Assembly: GCA_022601195.1 (NCBI GenBank)
Contig: JAHZIX010000050.1
Location: forward strand, 124,001 to 188,000
Length of the DNA: 64,000 nucleotides
Direction: 5' to 3'
Source of the DNA: Deltaproteobacteria bacterium
GTDB taxonomy: Bacteria; Acidobacteriota; Thermoanaerobaculia; Multivoradales; JAHZIX01
Shown here piece after piece: positions 41,932-51,100 of this stretch. Made by a program: the position numbers and the translations under genes. How positions within the stretch are numbered: position 1 is the first letter of the stretch; the number at the start of each line of letters is the position of its first letter. The notes below the pieces were generated by a model. The model did not search any database and was not told the DNA's origin. It saw only the letters and a program-made list of their open reading frames with translations.

Positions 41932-44337
41932 TTAGCCGGAACCCTCAACCAGGGGAAAAAACGCCCGCAGCCAGTCGTCTGTGCGGCCCCGCCAGAAGGT
42001 CCAGCCAAACCCCTCCGGAGCTTCTCCACCGGTGGGCCGATAGCCCCGCTGGCGAAGGACTTGAAAGATCTGGCGATTGTTATCTCCCATATCCCAGGCT
42101 TCGTGGGGAGAGCGCAAATCATAGGTGCCCCAGGCGTGGTAAATCACCAAGTCCTGCTCCTGGGGGTTTCCGATCAGGGATTCACCATCGGCCACGTTGA
42201 GAAAGGAAGGGGATTGGGCCGCCAGCTTTCCGAATACCTCCGAGTGGTTGAAGGCGATGTAATAGGCAGTGTTGGCGGCGGAGTCGACACCCGCCAAGGC
42301 TCGGGAGAATCGATCCGGCCGGGTTCGGAACGTCTTATCCACCAGAGAGACCAACTCCTGAGCGACGATCTTGCCGTTGCCTTCCCTGTCCCTTCGCGAC
42401 TCTCTGGTAGCTTCTTCCGGAGGCAAGACGAACACGGCGACCAGGGGTTCCACGGATTTGCCGAGGAGGTTGTCCAGAGCGACCGGCACCTGTCCCGCCT
42501 CGATAGCTCCTTTGCCCCCCAGGAAATAGGCGGTAGGAAAACGGCGTTCCGGCTCCCCATCGTAGACGGCAGGGAGGTAGACCTGAACCTGATGCTTTTC
42601 TCCCTCGTGGACCTCACTCTCCCACTCCAAGGTCTCCAGTCGCCCTCGATAGGGGACCGCGGCTTCCTCCAAAAAGTCCGGCGCCCTCCAGCCGGGCATG
42701 GAAAACCATGAGACCTCACCGAACAACCCTTCGGTTTGCTTGGAGTTCCGAGGATCCGGTACGGCAGACTCGTAGTTGGGAATGAAACCGTAGGTCACAG
42801 CAGCATCCGGCTCGAAACGGCTGGAGAAATAGAAAAGGTCCGTCCCCTCCACCCGAGTCATGGGATCTTCTCGGCGAAAACCGATCATGTCACCGACGAT
42901 CCCCACATCTTCGGCTTCGCCGCGGTAGATGAAATGTACCGCCCCGGAGGGCTCTACCAGAGGAAAGGACTCCTGACCGGCCAGATACTCATCGACAGCT
43001 TTCTTCTTGTCCGGTGCGGTCTCCAGCCCCTCCAGGAACTGGCCAAAGGCTGTCGCGGCGACCCAGGAGGGTGCCTCGGCTGCCTGGCGATCCCCTCTCA
43101 CCGGGTCGACTCTGGCCAACCGGGCCATGCTGCGGGCAAATAGATGGCCATCCGCATAGGCAACGGCAGACCAAGAGTGCTCGCTAAATAGATCCAAGCT
43201 CGCCACCTCCTGGTAGGCCTCCGGCGAAGCCTCGATGACGTGCAGACTGCCCGGTTTGGTGATCATCACCAAGTGGTTCCCCACCAGGGTTGGAAAACCA
43301 TCTCCCGGCTCTCGAGATTTCCATTGGGCTTCGCCGGTAGCGGCGTCGATGCAGGTGAAAATTCGGCCGACCATACCGTAGATATAGCCTTCGTGGACCA
43401 CTGGATGAGCGAAGGTGCGGCCGATGGACTTCCCGGACCACAGCTCAGTCGCCTCTAGAGTTTTTCCCTTTTTGGAGACCTGCACCATGACCGAGGAGCT
43501 CCCCCTATTGAGGAGAAGAACTCGGTCGTCCCCGGCCGGCACCGGAATGATGGCCCCGCCTCCGGGGCAGTGCTCGTCGCCATCGTGGACATAGCTCCAC
43601 AGGGCAGTGCCAGTCTTGGCGTCAATGCCGTAGAGAGTGCTCGAGCTGGCGGCCAAGACCGTCTCACGGCCGCCGATCTCAGCAACCACTGGGGATTGGT
43701 AGTGAATCGGCCCCTCTCCCAAGGTCCACTTGAGATCCCCGGTCGCCGCATCGATGCCAGCGAAGGCCTTGTCGTCTCCACCTCCCAGGGCGATCACCAA
43801 AACGTCCCCGGCCAGGGCCGGCGAACTGGTGAAACCGTAGTAGGGCTTTTCCCCGCCATAGTCCTCGACCATATGGCGGGTCCACAACGGTTTGCCGGTC
43901 TTCGCATCGAGGGCGAAGATCTCCCCCCGGGGGGCTAGACCGAAGACTCGACCGCCCGCCAGCAACGGAGTGGAAATGGGGCCATCGTGGGAGCCGTCGT
44001 GGCCGGCGTAGGTCTCCGCCATGGGATACCGCCACAGCTCATCTCCGGACTCGGCATCATAGGCCGCCAATACGTCCATCTCCCCCACCGCAAACATGGT
44101 CACGGCTCGACCTTCGCCCACGGCAACGGCTGAATAGCCGGAGCCCAATTGCCGGTTCCATTGCGTCTTCAAGGTAGCTTGGGTCCCCTCGAAAAGCTCG
44201 ACGTTGCGCACTCCACCATCGAAATCCGGCCCGCGCAGCCCAGGCCAACCTTCATCTCCCCAAGCCTGCGAAGCCACCAGAGCCGCTATCCCCAGAAAGC
44301 TCGAGGCTATCCTTCCTTGCCAACGTCGCAACAACAT
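41932..44337 (-). CDS. Exported PQQ-like propeller fused to an esterase-D-like domain
   Basis: An 801-residue protein; ATG 44337 is chosen because AAGGAGACGGG precedes it. Signal peptide to ~27 (ASQAWG). Residues ~30-440 are a PQQ-like propeller (WPGLRGPDFDGG, VLAAYDAESGDELWRYP, EIFALDAKTGKPLWTRHM). A small beta domain at ~470-560 resembles the CBM48-like module that precedes enterochelin-esterase-type domains (VHFIYRGEAEDVGIVGDM). Residues ~570-790 follow the esterase-D alpha/beta fold (HQVQVYLPAVYDGEPERRFPTAYFLGG). At the nucleophile elbow the sequence reads AGVDSAAN instead of G-x-S-x-G, with Asp where the Ser belongs. A terminal catalytic His is also not obvious, so the domain may be non-hydrolytic. 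Binding or structural function is inference. Confidence 0.87.
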   Translation of the reverse strand: MLLRRWQGRIASSFLGIAALVASQAWGDEGWPGLRGPDFDGGVRNVELFEGTQATLKTQWNRQLGSGYSAVAVGEGRAVTMFAVGEMDVLAAYDAESGDELWRYPMAETYAGHDGSHDGPISTPLLAGGRVFGLAPRGEIFALDAKTGKPLWTRHMVEDYGGEKPYYGFTSSPALAGDVLVIALGGGDDKAFAGIDAATGDLKWTLGEGPIHYQSPVVAEIGGRETVLAASSSTLYGIDAKTGTALWSYVHDGDEHCPGGGAIIPVPAGDDRVLLLNRGSSSVMVQVSKKGKTLEATELWSGKSIGRTFAHPVVHEGYIYGMVGRIFTCIDAATGEAQWKSREPGDGFPTLVGNHLVMITKPGSLHVIEASPEAYQEVASLDLFSEHSWSAVAYADGHLFARSMARLARVDPVRGDRQAAEAPSWVAATAFGQFLEGLETAPDKKKAVDEYLAGQESFPLVEPSGAVHFIYRGEAEDVGIVGDMIGFRREDPMTRVEGTDLFYFSSRFEPDAAVTYGFIPNYESAVPDPRNSKQTEGLFGEVSWFSMPGWRAPDFLEEAAVPYRGRLETLEWESEVHEGEKHQVQVYLPAVYDGEPERRFPTAYFLGGKGAIEAGQVPVALDNLLGKSVEPLVAVFVLPPEEATRESRRDREGNGKIVAQELVSLVDKTFRTRPDRFSRALAGVDSAANTAYYIAFNHSEVFGKLAAQSPSFLNVADGESLIGNPQEQDLVIYHAWGTYDLRSPHEAWDMGDNNRQIFQVLRQRGYRPTGGEAPEGFGWTFWRGRTDDWLRAFFPLVEGSG

Positions 44338-44444
44338 CCCGTCTCCTTTTCGTTTTGACCTTTTCACCACAGGTACGAGAAATGGGAAGGGAAGGTTTTC
44401 TCCACTCCCAGATTCACCAGCCTGTGGTGCTTACCGGGCTAGAA

Positions 44445-44954
44445 TCACATACTTCCTTCGTCAGCGGAGGGGCCATAGAGGGCCGGCACCGGCAAGTCGT
44501 TGAGGCGTAAATACACCCCCAACTGGGCCCGGTGATGAATGAGGTGATTGAGAATCATGCTGCGTATCACCGCTGCTCGGGGCATGGTGAAAAGCTCCTT
44601 TCCTCCCGCCAGCAGCGTCCAGGCCACCGAGAAATCTTCATCACTGGCTCCTTCGATGGCAGCGCGGGCCGCGGCAACATTCTTGTCGAAGCGCTCCACC
44701 AACTCCCCACCGGAGGTAGCCTGTTCTTCCCTATACGGTTCCTCTCCCGGCGGGGCGACGTCCAAAGACTCCTGCTCGAGGGTGTAAACGGTCCAGCTGG
44801 GAAGATTGGCGACATGAGTCCCCAGCTCGCCCACGGACCAGGACTTCTCGTGAGGCTTCCAATTCAGCTTGTCGTCGGGAATCCGCTCTAGGGTCTTTCT
44901 GGTATTCGCCATCTCATGGTCGAACTCTGATAGGAAAATCTGGCTCATGGACAT
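44445..44954 (-). CDS. DinB-family protein
   Basis: A 169-residue helical protein with the DinB_2 pattern: SEFDHEMANTRKTLERIPDDKLNWKPHEKS, the metal His in LGTHVANL, and the second pair in LNHLIHHRAQLGVYLRLND. The three His provide the usual metal site. DinB-type four-helix bundles include thiol (bacillithiol, mycothiol) transferases and uncharacterised stress proteins; no specific substrate can be inferred. Start ATG 44954 with an overlapping second ATG two codons later; AGGAGG lies upstream. Cytoplasmic. It is flanked on the same strand by the CYTH gene (49 bp upstream) and may share its transcript. Confidence 0.92.
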   Translation of the reverse strand: MSMSQIFLSEFDHEMANTRKTLERIPDDKLNWKPHEKSWSVGELGTHVANLPSWTVYTLEQESLDVAPPGEEPYREEQATSGGELVERFDKNVAAARAAIEGASDEDFSVAWTLLAGGKELFTMPRAAVIRSMILNHLIHHRAQLGVYLRLNDLPVPALYGPSADEGSM

Positions 44955-45003
44955 AACCGGCCTCCTCTGTTCTATCTTTCTGTTTGAGCTTTCTGCTTGA
45001 GAT

Positions 45004-45585
45004 TCACGGGTTTTCTGGTGAAGATTCGCTAGAGTCTTCTACAGCACCGTCTTCTACAGCACCGCCTTCGAGAGCATCGCCTTCGAGAAGATCAATATAG
45101 GAAACCGCGATGAGATCCTTCGAGGAAATCTCCAGTCGACTGAGAAGCTCCCGAGCGATCCTGTCTCCGCCTTCTATCGTTTGATCTTCCCTCAAAACCA
45201 CTTCTAGCTCCAAGAAGCTGCCGAGGCCTACCACTTCATCGAGATGAACCCGGGTTTGGCCTACGAGGAACACCTCCCGACGCTTCTCGACTACCCCCCG
45301 GACTCCCAAAGCGAGGCTGAGGGTTCTCTCGACAGCAGCCGGATCGGCGCAGGCCACCTTCTGAAAAGCGGACTCCTTGGGACCGGCTGAATCCGTCCGG
45401 GAGTAGGCGATAATTTCTCCGGACCCGTCACCGAAGCACCGTAGCTTGAGGCGCCCTTCCAGGGCCGGAAAGAAGGTATCCCTTTGCGCCAGCCGTTGCT
45501 GGCTCCGGGGAGCCAGGGTCAAGACCTTGGAACGCAACTTCACCAAGTCGGCGACTCGGGCTTTGATTTCAATATTCCGCGGCAC
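45004..45585 (-). CDS. CYTH-domain protein (class IV adenylate cyclase / triphosphatase fold)
   Basis: A 193-residue protein beginning MPRNIEIKARV, the E-x-E-x-K-like start of the CYTH tunnel fold. It continues with KLRCFGDGSGEIIAYSR, KRREVFLVGQTRVHLDEV and SFLELEVVL, all in the right order. Proteins with this layout act on triphosphates (thiamine triphosphatase, polyphosphatase, CyaB-type cyclase); activity cannot be chosen from sequence. The C-terminal tail has two pairs of acidic pentapeptide repeats (LEGDALEG, GAVEDGAVED) encoded by 15-bp units at 45034-45093, outside the folded domain. It sits between the exported unknown upstream and DinB downstream on the same strand. Confidence 0.9.
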   Translation of the reverse strand: MPRNIEIKARVADLVKLRSKVLTLAPRSQQRLAQRDTFFPALEGRLKLRCFGDGSGEIIAYSRTDSAGPKESAFQKVACADPAAVERTLSLALGVRGVVEKRREVFLVGQTRVHLDEVVGLGSFLELEVVLREDQTIEGGDRIARELLSRLEISSKDLIAVSYIDLLEGDALEGGAVEDGAVEDSSESSPENP

Positions 45586-45628
45586 TGGATCTCGAGAGAG
45601 GGGAGGAAACGTTCAAAGAGAGGCCACC

Positions 45629-46276
45629 CTAGGATGGCTCAGGGCGACGGCAGAGAAAGCCGCTGCGAATTTCTTCGAGACGCAACCAGACCCGGTGTCC
45701 TGGCGCTTGAGGCGATACAGCGAAGAAGGCGGCCATCTTCTTGTGAGATGGACATTGCAGCAACTCAATGCGGGAATAGAGGGAGATCGGCCGCAGGGTG
45801 GTGAACGCATCGAAGGCCTGCATCTCCGCCGAAAACCGCGGGGGCCTATCGGCATCGGCACCCATTCGGCGAACCTTGGATCGAAATTCGACGCCCTCGA
45901 AATCGATTCCCTTGGCCTCCCCAACCGCCTTGGCGAGGCCTTCGAAATAAGCCGTCAAACTCGTCTCCAGCATCTCTTCCTGAATCTTTGAGTCTTCCGG
46001 CACCCACCAAATGAAAGCATAGGTCCAGAAATCTTCCGCCCCTTCTTTGAACATTCCTGGAGAAAAGCGTAACTCCTCCAGCCCGGCTAGCTCGATCTCC
46101 GGAGCGAAGGACAAAGGCATCGGGATGGTCTCCGTTCGCCAACCTTCCGGGGTTGGCAAAAAGAAGGGCAGCTCTGGCTTCGGCACTTCTGCCGTAGTGG
46201 GCTCTTCTTCGGCTGTCAGGAGACAAGGAAGTAGCAAGAGGGTGGCGAGAACGAGAAAGCCCAGGCGAACGTTCAT
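45629..46276 (-). CDS. Exported protein of unknown function
   Basis: A 215-residue protein with a clear signal peptide (MNVRLGFLVLATLLLLPCLLTA). I do not recognise a family. The mature part has mixed strands and helices with WTYAFIWWVPEDSKIQEEMLETSLTAYFEGL (read in parts) in the middle and several aromatic residues. The ATG at 46276 overlaps the stop of the MOSC gene by four bases (ATGA), so its translation is probably coupled to MOSC. It is 43 bp upstream of the CYTH gene. No catalytic motif is seen; a possible lipobox-like LLPC within the signal lacks the usual spacing. Confidence 0.8.
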   Translation of the reverse strand: MNVRLGFLVLATLLLLPCLLTAEEEPTTAEVPKPELPFFLPTPEGWRTETIPMPLSFAPEIELAGLEELRFSPGMFKEGAEDFWTYAFIWWVPEDSKIQEEMLETSLTAYFEGLAKAVGEAKGIDFEGVEFRSKVRRMGADADRPPRFSAEMQAFDAFTTLRPISLYSRIELLQCPSHKKMAAFFAVSPQAPGHRVWLRLEEIRSGFLCRRPEPS

Positions 46277-46908
46277 TCAGTGTCCCTCGAAACATCAGTT
46301 CTAGAAGAGGCGGGGGAATCTTCTTGGGCCGGCGCCGGGTCGCCAGCAATCGGGTCGCCAGCAATCAGGTCACCAGCGTTTGGAATCACAGTCTTTGGAA
46401 TCACAGTCTTTGGAATCACAGTCTTTGGAATCACAGTCTTTGGAATGACCGCGATCTCATTACCCAACCGCACCGGCCCTCCGGAGACGATCTGAGCTCG
46501 GAGCCCGGCTCGATGCCTCATCCCTGGCAACAGGCTAGGTTCTACCAGGCGGCTCAAATGAGCACAAGGCTCGCACAAGCGAATCCCCTTCAACTGGACT
46601 CCACCTACCTGAAAGCGTTTTCCCACCAGGTCGTTGAGGCGCACTCCCCGAGTCACCAAATTTCGCCGCAGATCCCCCAAACCGAGGCCGAGACCCGCCA
46701 CTTCGTTGAAACGAAACACCTCTTCTTCTTCGACCAGAGTCAGTTCGACGTCCGGCGTTCCCTCCAACTTCTCGGAGAAGGTTCCTACACCGTGGTAGTA
46801 CCGGTCTCCCACCAATCCCTTGCCGGTTTCCAACACCGCCTCGGTCAAGGGTTCCATCGCCTCTCCGGCTCTTGCGGAAGTGAAAATTCCTACCAATTCG
46901 CCCGTCAT
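46273..46908 (-). CDS. MOSC-domain protein with VIPKT repeats
   Basis: A 211-residue protein; ATG 46908 is set by AAAGGAGCGGAA directly upstream. The MOSC domain covers ~1-150: GIFTSARAGEAMEPL, GLVGDRYYHGVG, then NLVTRGVRLNDLVGKRFQVG and LCEPCAHLSRL with the conserved Cys. MOSC domains bind molybdenum cofactor or transfer sulfur (MoCo sulfurase, YiiM/YuaD group). After the domain the tail contains five VIPK/N pentapeptides from a 15-bp repeat at 46381-46440 and then two IAGDP units, a low-complexity extension absent from typical MOSC proteins. Cytoplasmic. First gene of a coupled pair with the exported unknown. Confidence 0.92.
   Translation of the reverse strand: MTGELVGIFTSARAGEAMEPLTEAVLETGKGLVGDRYYHGVGTFSEKLEGTPDVELTLVEEEEVFRFNEVAGLGLGLGDLRRNLVTRGVRLNDLVGKRFQVGGVQLKGIRLCEPCAHLSRLVEPSLLPGMRHRAGLRAQIVSGGPVRLGNEIAVIPKTVIPKTVIPKTVIPKTVIPNAGDLIAGDPIAGDPAPAQEDSPASSRTDVSRDTE
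46381..46440. repeat. 15-bp tandem repeat in the MOSC gene, four identical units
   Basis: TGGAATCACAGTCTT is repeated four times without a mismatch, with a partial fifth unit after 46440. Adjacent 15-bp units based on GGGTCGCCAGCAATC precede it near 46338-46375. On the minus strand each unit encodes a VIPKT-type pentapeptide in frame. Confidence 0.98.
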
Positions 46909-47126
46909 TTCCGCTCCTTTGTCTCTTCCCGTAGGTGGGAGTCTACCGGAGCTCGGAAAAGCGGTCGATTCCCTACCCGAAAAAACCACCCAGAATGGTC
47001 TTCCCCTTTTGCCAACAGACGGTTCGAGGGCCGACTACCCGGAGCTTCGTCACCCCTGGCAACCGGCCCATGCCCATCGCGGGACCGAAGTAGACCTAAC
47101 CGTTAGCAGTCCCTACGCAAGGATCT

Positions 47127-48185
47127 CTAGCACCCGGGAGGAGGGGTCGTCAGCACATTCTTGCAAGTACGGGGAACCCAGGACCCAAGCCAAGAGATAT
47201 GCCCGCACTCATCGGGGAAAAAATAGGAAGAAGTGCCGCCGCCGCTACCGGAGGCCGGAGCATCTCCGGGGTAGGCATTCCAGATCTTGTCTCCATCGGG
47301 CCCGCCCAGGTAGAGATCTCCTCCAACGCCATCGCACAGAGTGTCCGCACCAGCTCCCCCGGAAAGCTCATCGGCTCCGGCTCCACCCAAGATAAGGTCA
47401 TCCCCATCGTCCCCTTTGAGATCGTCTTCTCCAAGGCCCCCATAAAGCATGTCGTTGCCGGGGCCGCCGAAGACCTGATCGTTGCCAGCACCGCCCTCGA
47501 GAGTGTCCGCGCCATCCTCGCCATAAAGGAAATCTCGCGCCCCATCGCCATTGAGCTGGTCATTGCCAGCTCCACCGTAGAGGCGATCCACTCCAAAGGA
47601 ACCGGAGAGAATGTCGTTCCCGTCATCTCCGTGCAGCTCGTCGCGATAACTGCCGCTCAGCTCCAGGGAGCCCAAGCCGACGTCCACACCGGCTAGCCCC
47701 CTCATCTCGCCGATCATCACCGACGCCAGGTTGGCCGGAGGGTTGTACAACCAGCTACCCGGATCCTGAAAATGTAAGAGATCGTTCTGGTCCGTGCCGA
47801 TCAGGGCGACCCGGTCGATGGCCTCTGCAGTACCGATCTCGAAAGTGCAGCAAAACGAATCCATTCCCCCCAGCCCCCAAGCCGAGAAAGTCGGACCTCC
47901 ATGAGAGAAATGGGTCACTACCTTGGCGTCCGTCAGGAAATTATCCCCACCGGAAGAGCCCACTCCGTTCGCCGCCAGATCACAAACCCAAGCGCTTCCG
48001 ATCTGCTCGCAGGTGAGGTTCGAAAACCCCTGATCACAAGGGAAGCCAACGAAGGGAAGAGGAGCATCCCCGACACTGCAATTCCCGGTGGTCCCAGCGA
48101 AAAGCAACGTCGGTTGTAAGAACAGAAAAGAGAGGGCCATCGCCACAGCCACTCGGGAGCGATAGAATGAACGTTCAGTATGCAT
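47127..48185 (-). CDS. Secreted RTX (hemolysin-type calcium-binding repeat) protein
   Basis: A 352-residue protein; ATG 48185 follows TTGGAGGAATCACG, a strong site. Signal peptide to ~30 (PTLLFAG). Residues ~30-165 form a Cys-containing N-terminal region without a known fold. Residues ~170-305 carry about ten nonapeptide repeats of the GGxGxDxLx type (YGGAGNDQLNGDG, EGGAGNDQVFGGPGNDMLYGG), which wrap calcium in a parallel beta-roll. The tail has a Ser/Gly-rich stretch and four Cys. RTX proteins normally leave by type I secretion and fold outside in calcium, but a Sec signal is present here, so export route is unusual. Its start codon overlaps that of the divergent CHAT gene within an ATGCAT palindrome. 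Confidence 0.93.
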   Translation of the reverse strand: MHTERSFYRSRVAVAMALSFLFLQPTLLFAGTTGNCSVGDAPLPFVGFPCDQGFSNLTCEQIGSAWVCDLAANGVGSSGGDNFLTDAKVVTHFSHGGPTFSAWGLGGMDSFCCTFEIGTAEAIDRVALIGTDQNDLLHFQDPGSWLYNPPANLASVMIGEMRGLAGVDVGLGSLELSGSYRDELHGDDGNDILSGSFGVDRLYGGAGNDQLNGDGARDFLYGEDGADTLEGGAGNDQVFGGPGNDMLYGGLGEDDLKGDDGDDLILGGAGADELSGGAGADTLCDGVGGDLYLGGPDGDKIWNAYPGDAPASGSGGGTSSYFFPDECGHISWLGSWVPRTCKNVLTTPPPGC

Positions 48186-51100
48186 CGTGATTCCTCCAAC
48201 AGAGTTTCGGTCTCGCGCGCAGTGCCTTACGGAGGGAATCCCCGGAGGCTCGAATGCGCGCCCTTACTCTCCTTTCTCGACCTTCTTCGAGATTCGTTAC
48301 GGTTCCGTTGGCTTTTCTGCCTCCTCGGCCTCGCCCTCTTGACTTTGGCTGGGGATTCGTCTGCTGCGGATTCGAGCCCCATAGGCCCGGTCCTGAATCC
48401 CCGGCTCAAAGCCCAAGGCTTCGAGCCCATTTGGAAGTTGAAGCGGGAAGGGAGCTATCGGGAAGCCCAGCGGCGCATCGACGCCTTGCTCCCCAAGCTC
48501 GAGAAGGAATACGGTCCCCTTTCTTTCGAAGTGGCCGTGGCACTGGACGAGATCGTTTCGGTGGGCTACTACACCGGCCGTATCAGCGAGCCCCGGACCG
48601 AGAGCAACATCGATCGCGCCCTGGCCATCAAGAGGGAGCTCTTGGGCCCGGACCACCCGGAGATCGCCTTGAGCCTCAACCTCAAGGCGATCTTGCTCGG
48701 GGTCTCGGGACGACGGCAGGAAGCTCGGCCTTTGTACGAGGAAGCCCTGCGAATCCGTCAGAAGTCCCTGGGTCGGAGAGCCAGGCAGACTGCGGAAAGT
48801 CTCATGAACCTATCGACCCTCCACACCAACCTGGGGGACTACGAGAAAGCCCTGCCCCTGGCGGAGGAAGCCCTCGACATCAATCGGGAAGTCTTGGGAC
48901 CCGACAACTTTCAAACCGCCAATACGGCCAACTCCGTGGCCTTGCTCGCCTTGCTCACCGGAGACTACGGCCGCGCCCGGGAAAGATTGGAAGAGAGCCT
49001 CTCGGCGATCCTCCAAGCCCACGGGCCGGACCACCCGTTTTTGGCGACGATTCTAACCAACCTCATGACCCTGGTCCGGCGCCAAGGGGACCGCCGAGAG
49101 GCCCTGGAGCAGGGCCAGGAAGCTCTCCGCATCGCCCTTTCCGGCTATGGTTCAGACCATTCCAAGGTAGCCACCCTACGGGGTCACCTCGCCGAGCTTT
49201 ACCTGGAAGAGGGCCTTACGGAGAAGGCCGGCGAGTTAGCCCGGGCCAGCATCGCTGGGCTGGAAGAGGCCTATGGTGCTGAGTTCGTCGGCCTGGAAGA
49301 GCCCCTGGCTATCCAAGGGCAAGTCGAGGCCAGCCGTGGGAATCTAGAGAAGGCAAGAGAGACGCTCCAACGAGCCTTGGCGATCGGGCGAAAGGCCCAC
49401 CCTCGGGGGCACCCGAATACCGCGGAGACTCTCTTTCATCTGGGTCTATTGGAGGCCAGCGCAACACACCTGGCGATCGGCAGAGACTACTTGGCCGAGG
49501 CCCTGGAGCAACAGCGAAAATTCCTCGGAGATCATCACCCGAAGGTCGCTTCCACCCTGGTCGGGCTAGGAACCGTAGTCCGCCAGCTGGGCGACCCGGA
49601 GACCGCCCTTGGCATTGCCTTCCTGGCCGAAGCCATCGGTCGACAGCACCTGCTGGGAACTCTGCGATCTCTACCGGAGCGGGAAGCCCTGTCCTACGCC
49701 GCCTCCCGCGCTTCGGGCCTCGACCTCTTGCTGACCCTATCGGTGGAAACTACTGCTTCCAAGACTACTGCTTCCAAGACTACTGCTTCCAAGAACACCG
49801 CTTCCAAGAACACTGCTTCCAACAACGCGGCTCTGGAAAACCTCGGACCTTTCCCCCAACGAATCTGGGAGGCGGTGGCCCGGTCTCGGGCCCTGGTCCT
49901 CGATGAGATGGCTCAGCGCCACCGCCATCCGGAAGACCCAGCGACGGCCCAGGCCTTTTCCCACCTGGCGACGGCACGAAATCGTCTCGCTCGGCTGGTC
50001 ATGGGAGGACCGAACCCGAAACATCCGGAACGCTACTTGGAACGACTCGACCGAGACATCGCCGCCAAAGAGTCCGCCGAACGGGCCCTCGCCAAGGCCA
50101 ACTCGGACTTTCGCCAGGAACAGGAGACTCGACAGATCACCTGGCCCGCGGTGGCCGCCAAGCTGCCCCGAGGGACGGCCCTGGTTTCCTGGGTCCGATT
50201 CCGCAGGCTCTCCATGGACCCCAAGGGCAATCCCTCCCTACCCCGAGGAGAGCTCGCCTACTTGGCCCTGGTGGGTACGGTCTCAGAGGCCGGCGCCAGC
50301 AAAATCGAGCTCGTCCCCTTTGGCAACGGCACCCAGTTGGAAGCTGCCATCACCGCCTGGAGAGCCGAGGTGGCAACCCCTCCCCCGATCCTCAAGCCAG
50401 CAGCTGAGGCCGCTTTGGTGCGCTACCGAAAAGCTGCCGAAGAGCTCCGGCGACAGCTCTGGGACCCTCTGGTTCCCCACCTAGGAAACTCCCAGCAGGT
50501 GTTCCTGGTACCGGATGGGCTGATCTTTCAGCTCAGCCTCCCTACCCTGGCCACGGACAGCGGCGCTTTCCTGGTAGAAAGTGGCCCGCAGATTCACCTC
50601 CTATCGGCGGAGAGAGAGATCTTGGCTCGGCCCAAACGCCCCACCAATCAGGGCCTCTTAGCTCTCGCCGCACCGGATTTCGATAGCCTCCAGAGCCCTT
50701 CCCCATCGCTCGCCGCTTCCCTGGCCGATCTCCCGCTCAACTCTCGAGCCAGCCAGCAGGGCGAAGAGCCAGCCTTCCATCGGGCGAGCTCCATCTGGCA
50801 AAGCAATCGGTCGACTTGCAGAGAATTCCAAGACCTCGGCCTAGCCCCCTTGCCGGCCTCTCGGGAGGAGGCCCAGCGAATTTCTCAGCTCTGGGATCAA
50901 CTACAGGGAGAAGTGGTTTCTCCGTTGCAGCGAGCCCATCGGCTCCTCGGCTCGTCCGCCCACGAGGCCAATTTCAAGGCCCTGGCCCCAAAATTCCGCG
51001 CCCTCCATCTGGCAACCCACGGATTTTTCGTTGGAGAGAATTGCTCGCCTCTCTTTGCCAGCGGCGGGAAGGGGCAGCCGCTCTCGCCTTCCGACGGCGA

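Noticed and set aside
41833..42711. 292-codon plus-strand frame
   Set aside because: Antisense of the propeller-esterase gene.
46348..46440. CRISPR array
   Set aside because: Repeats are contiguous 15-bp units in frame inside a MOSC gene; no spacers or cas genes.
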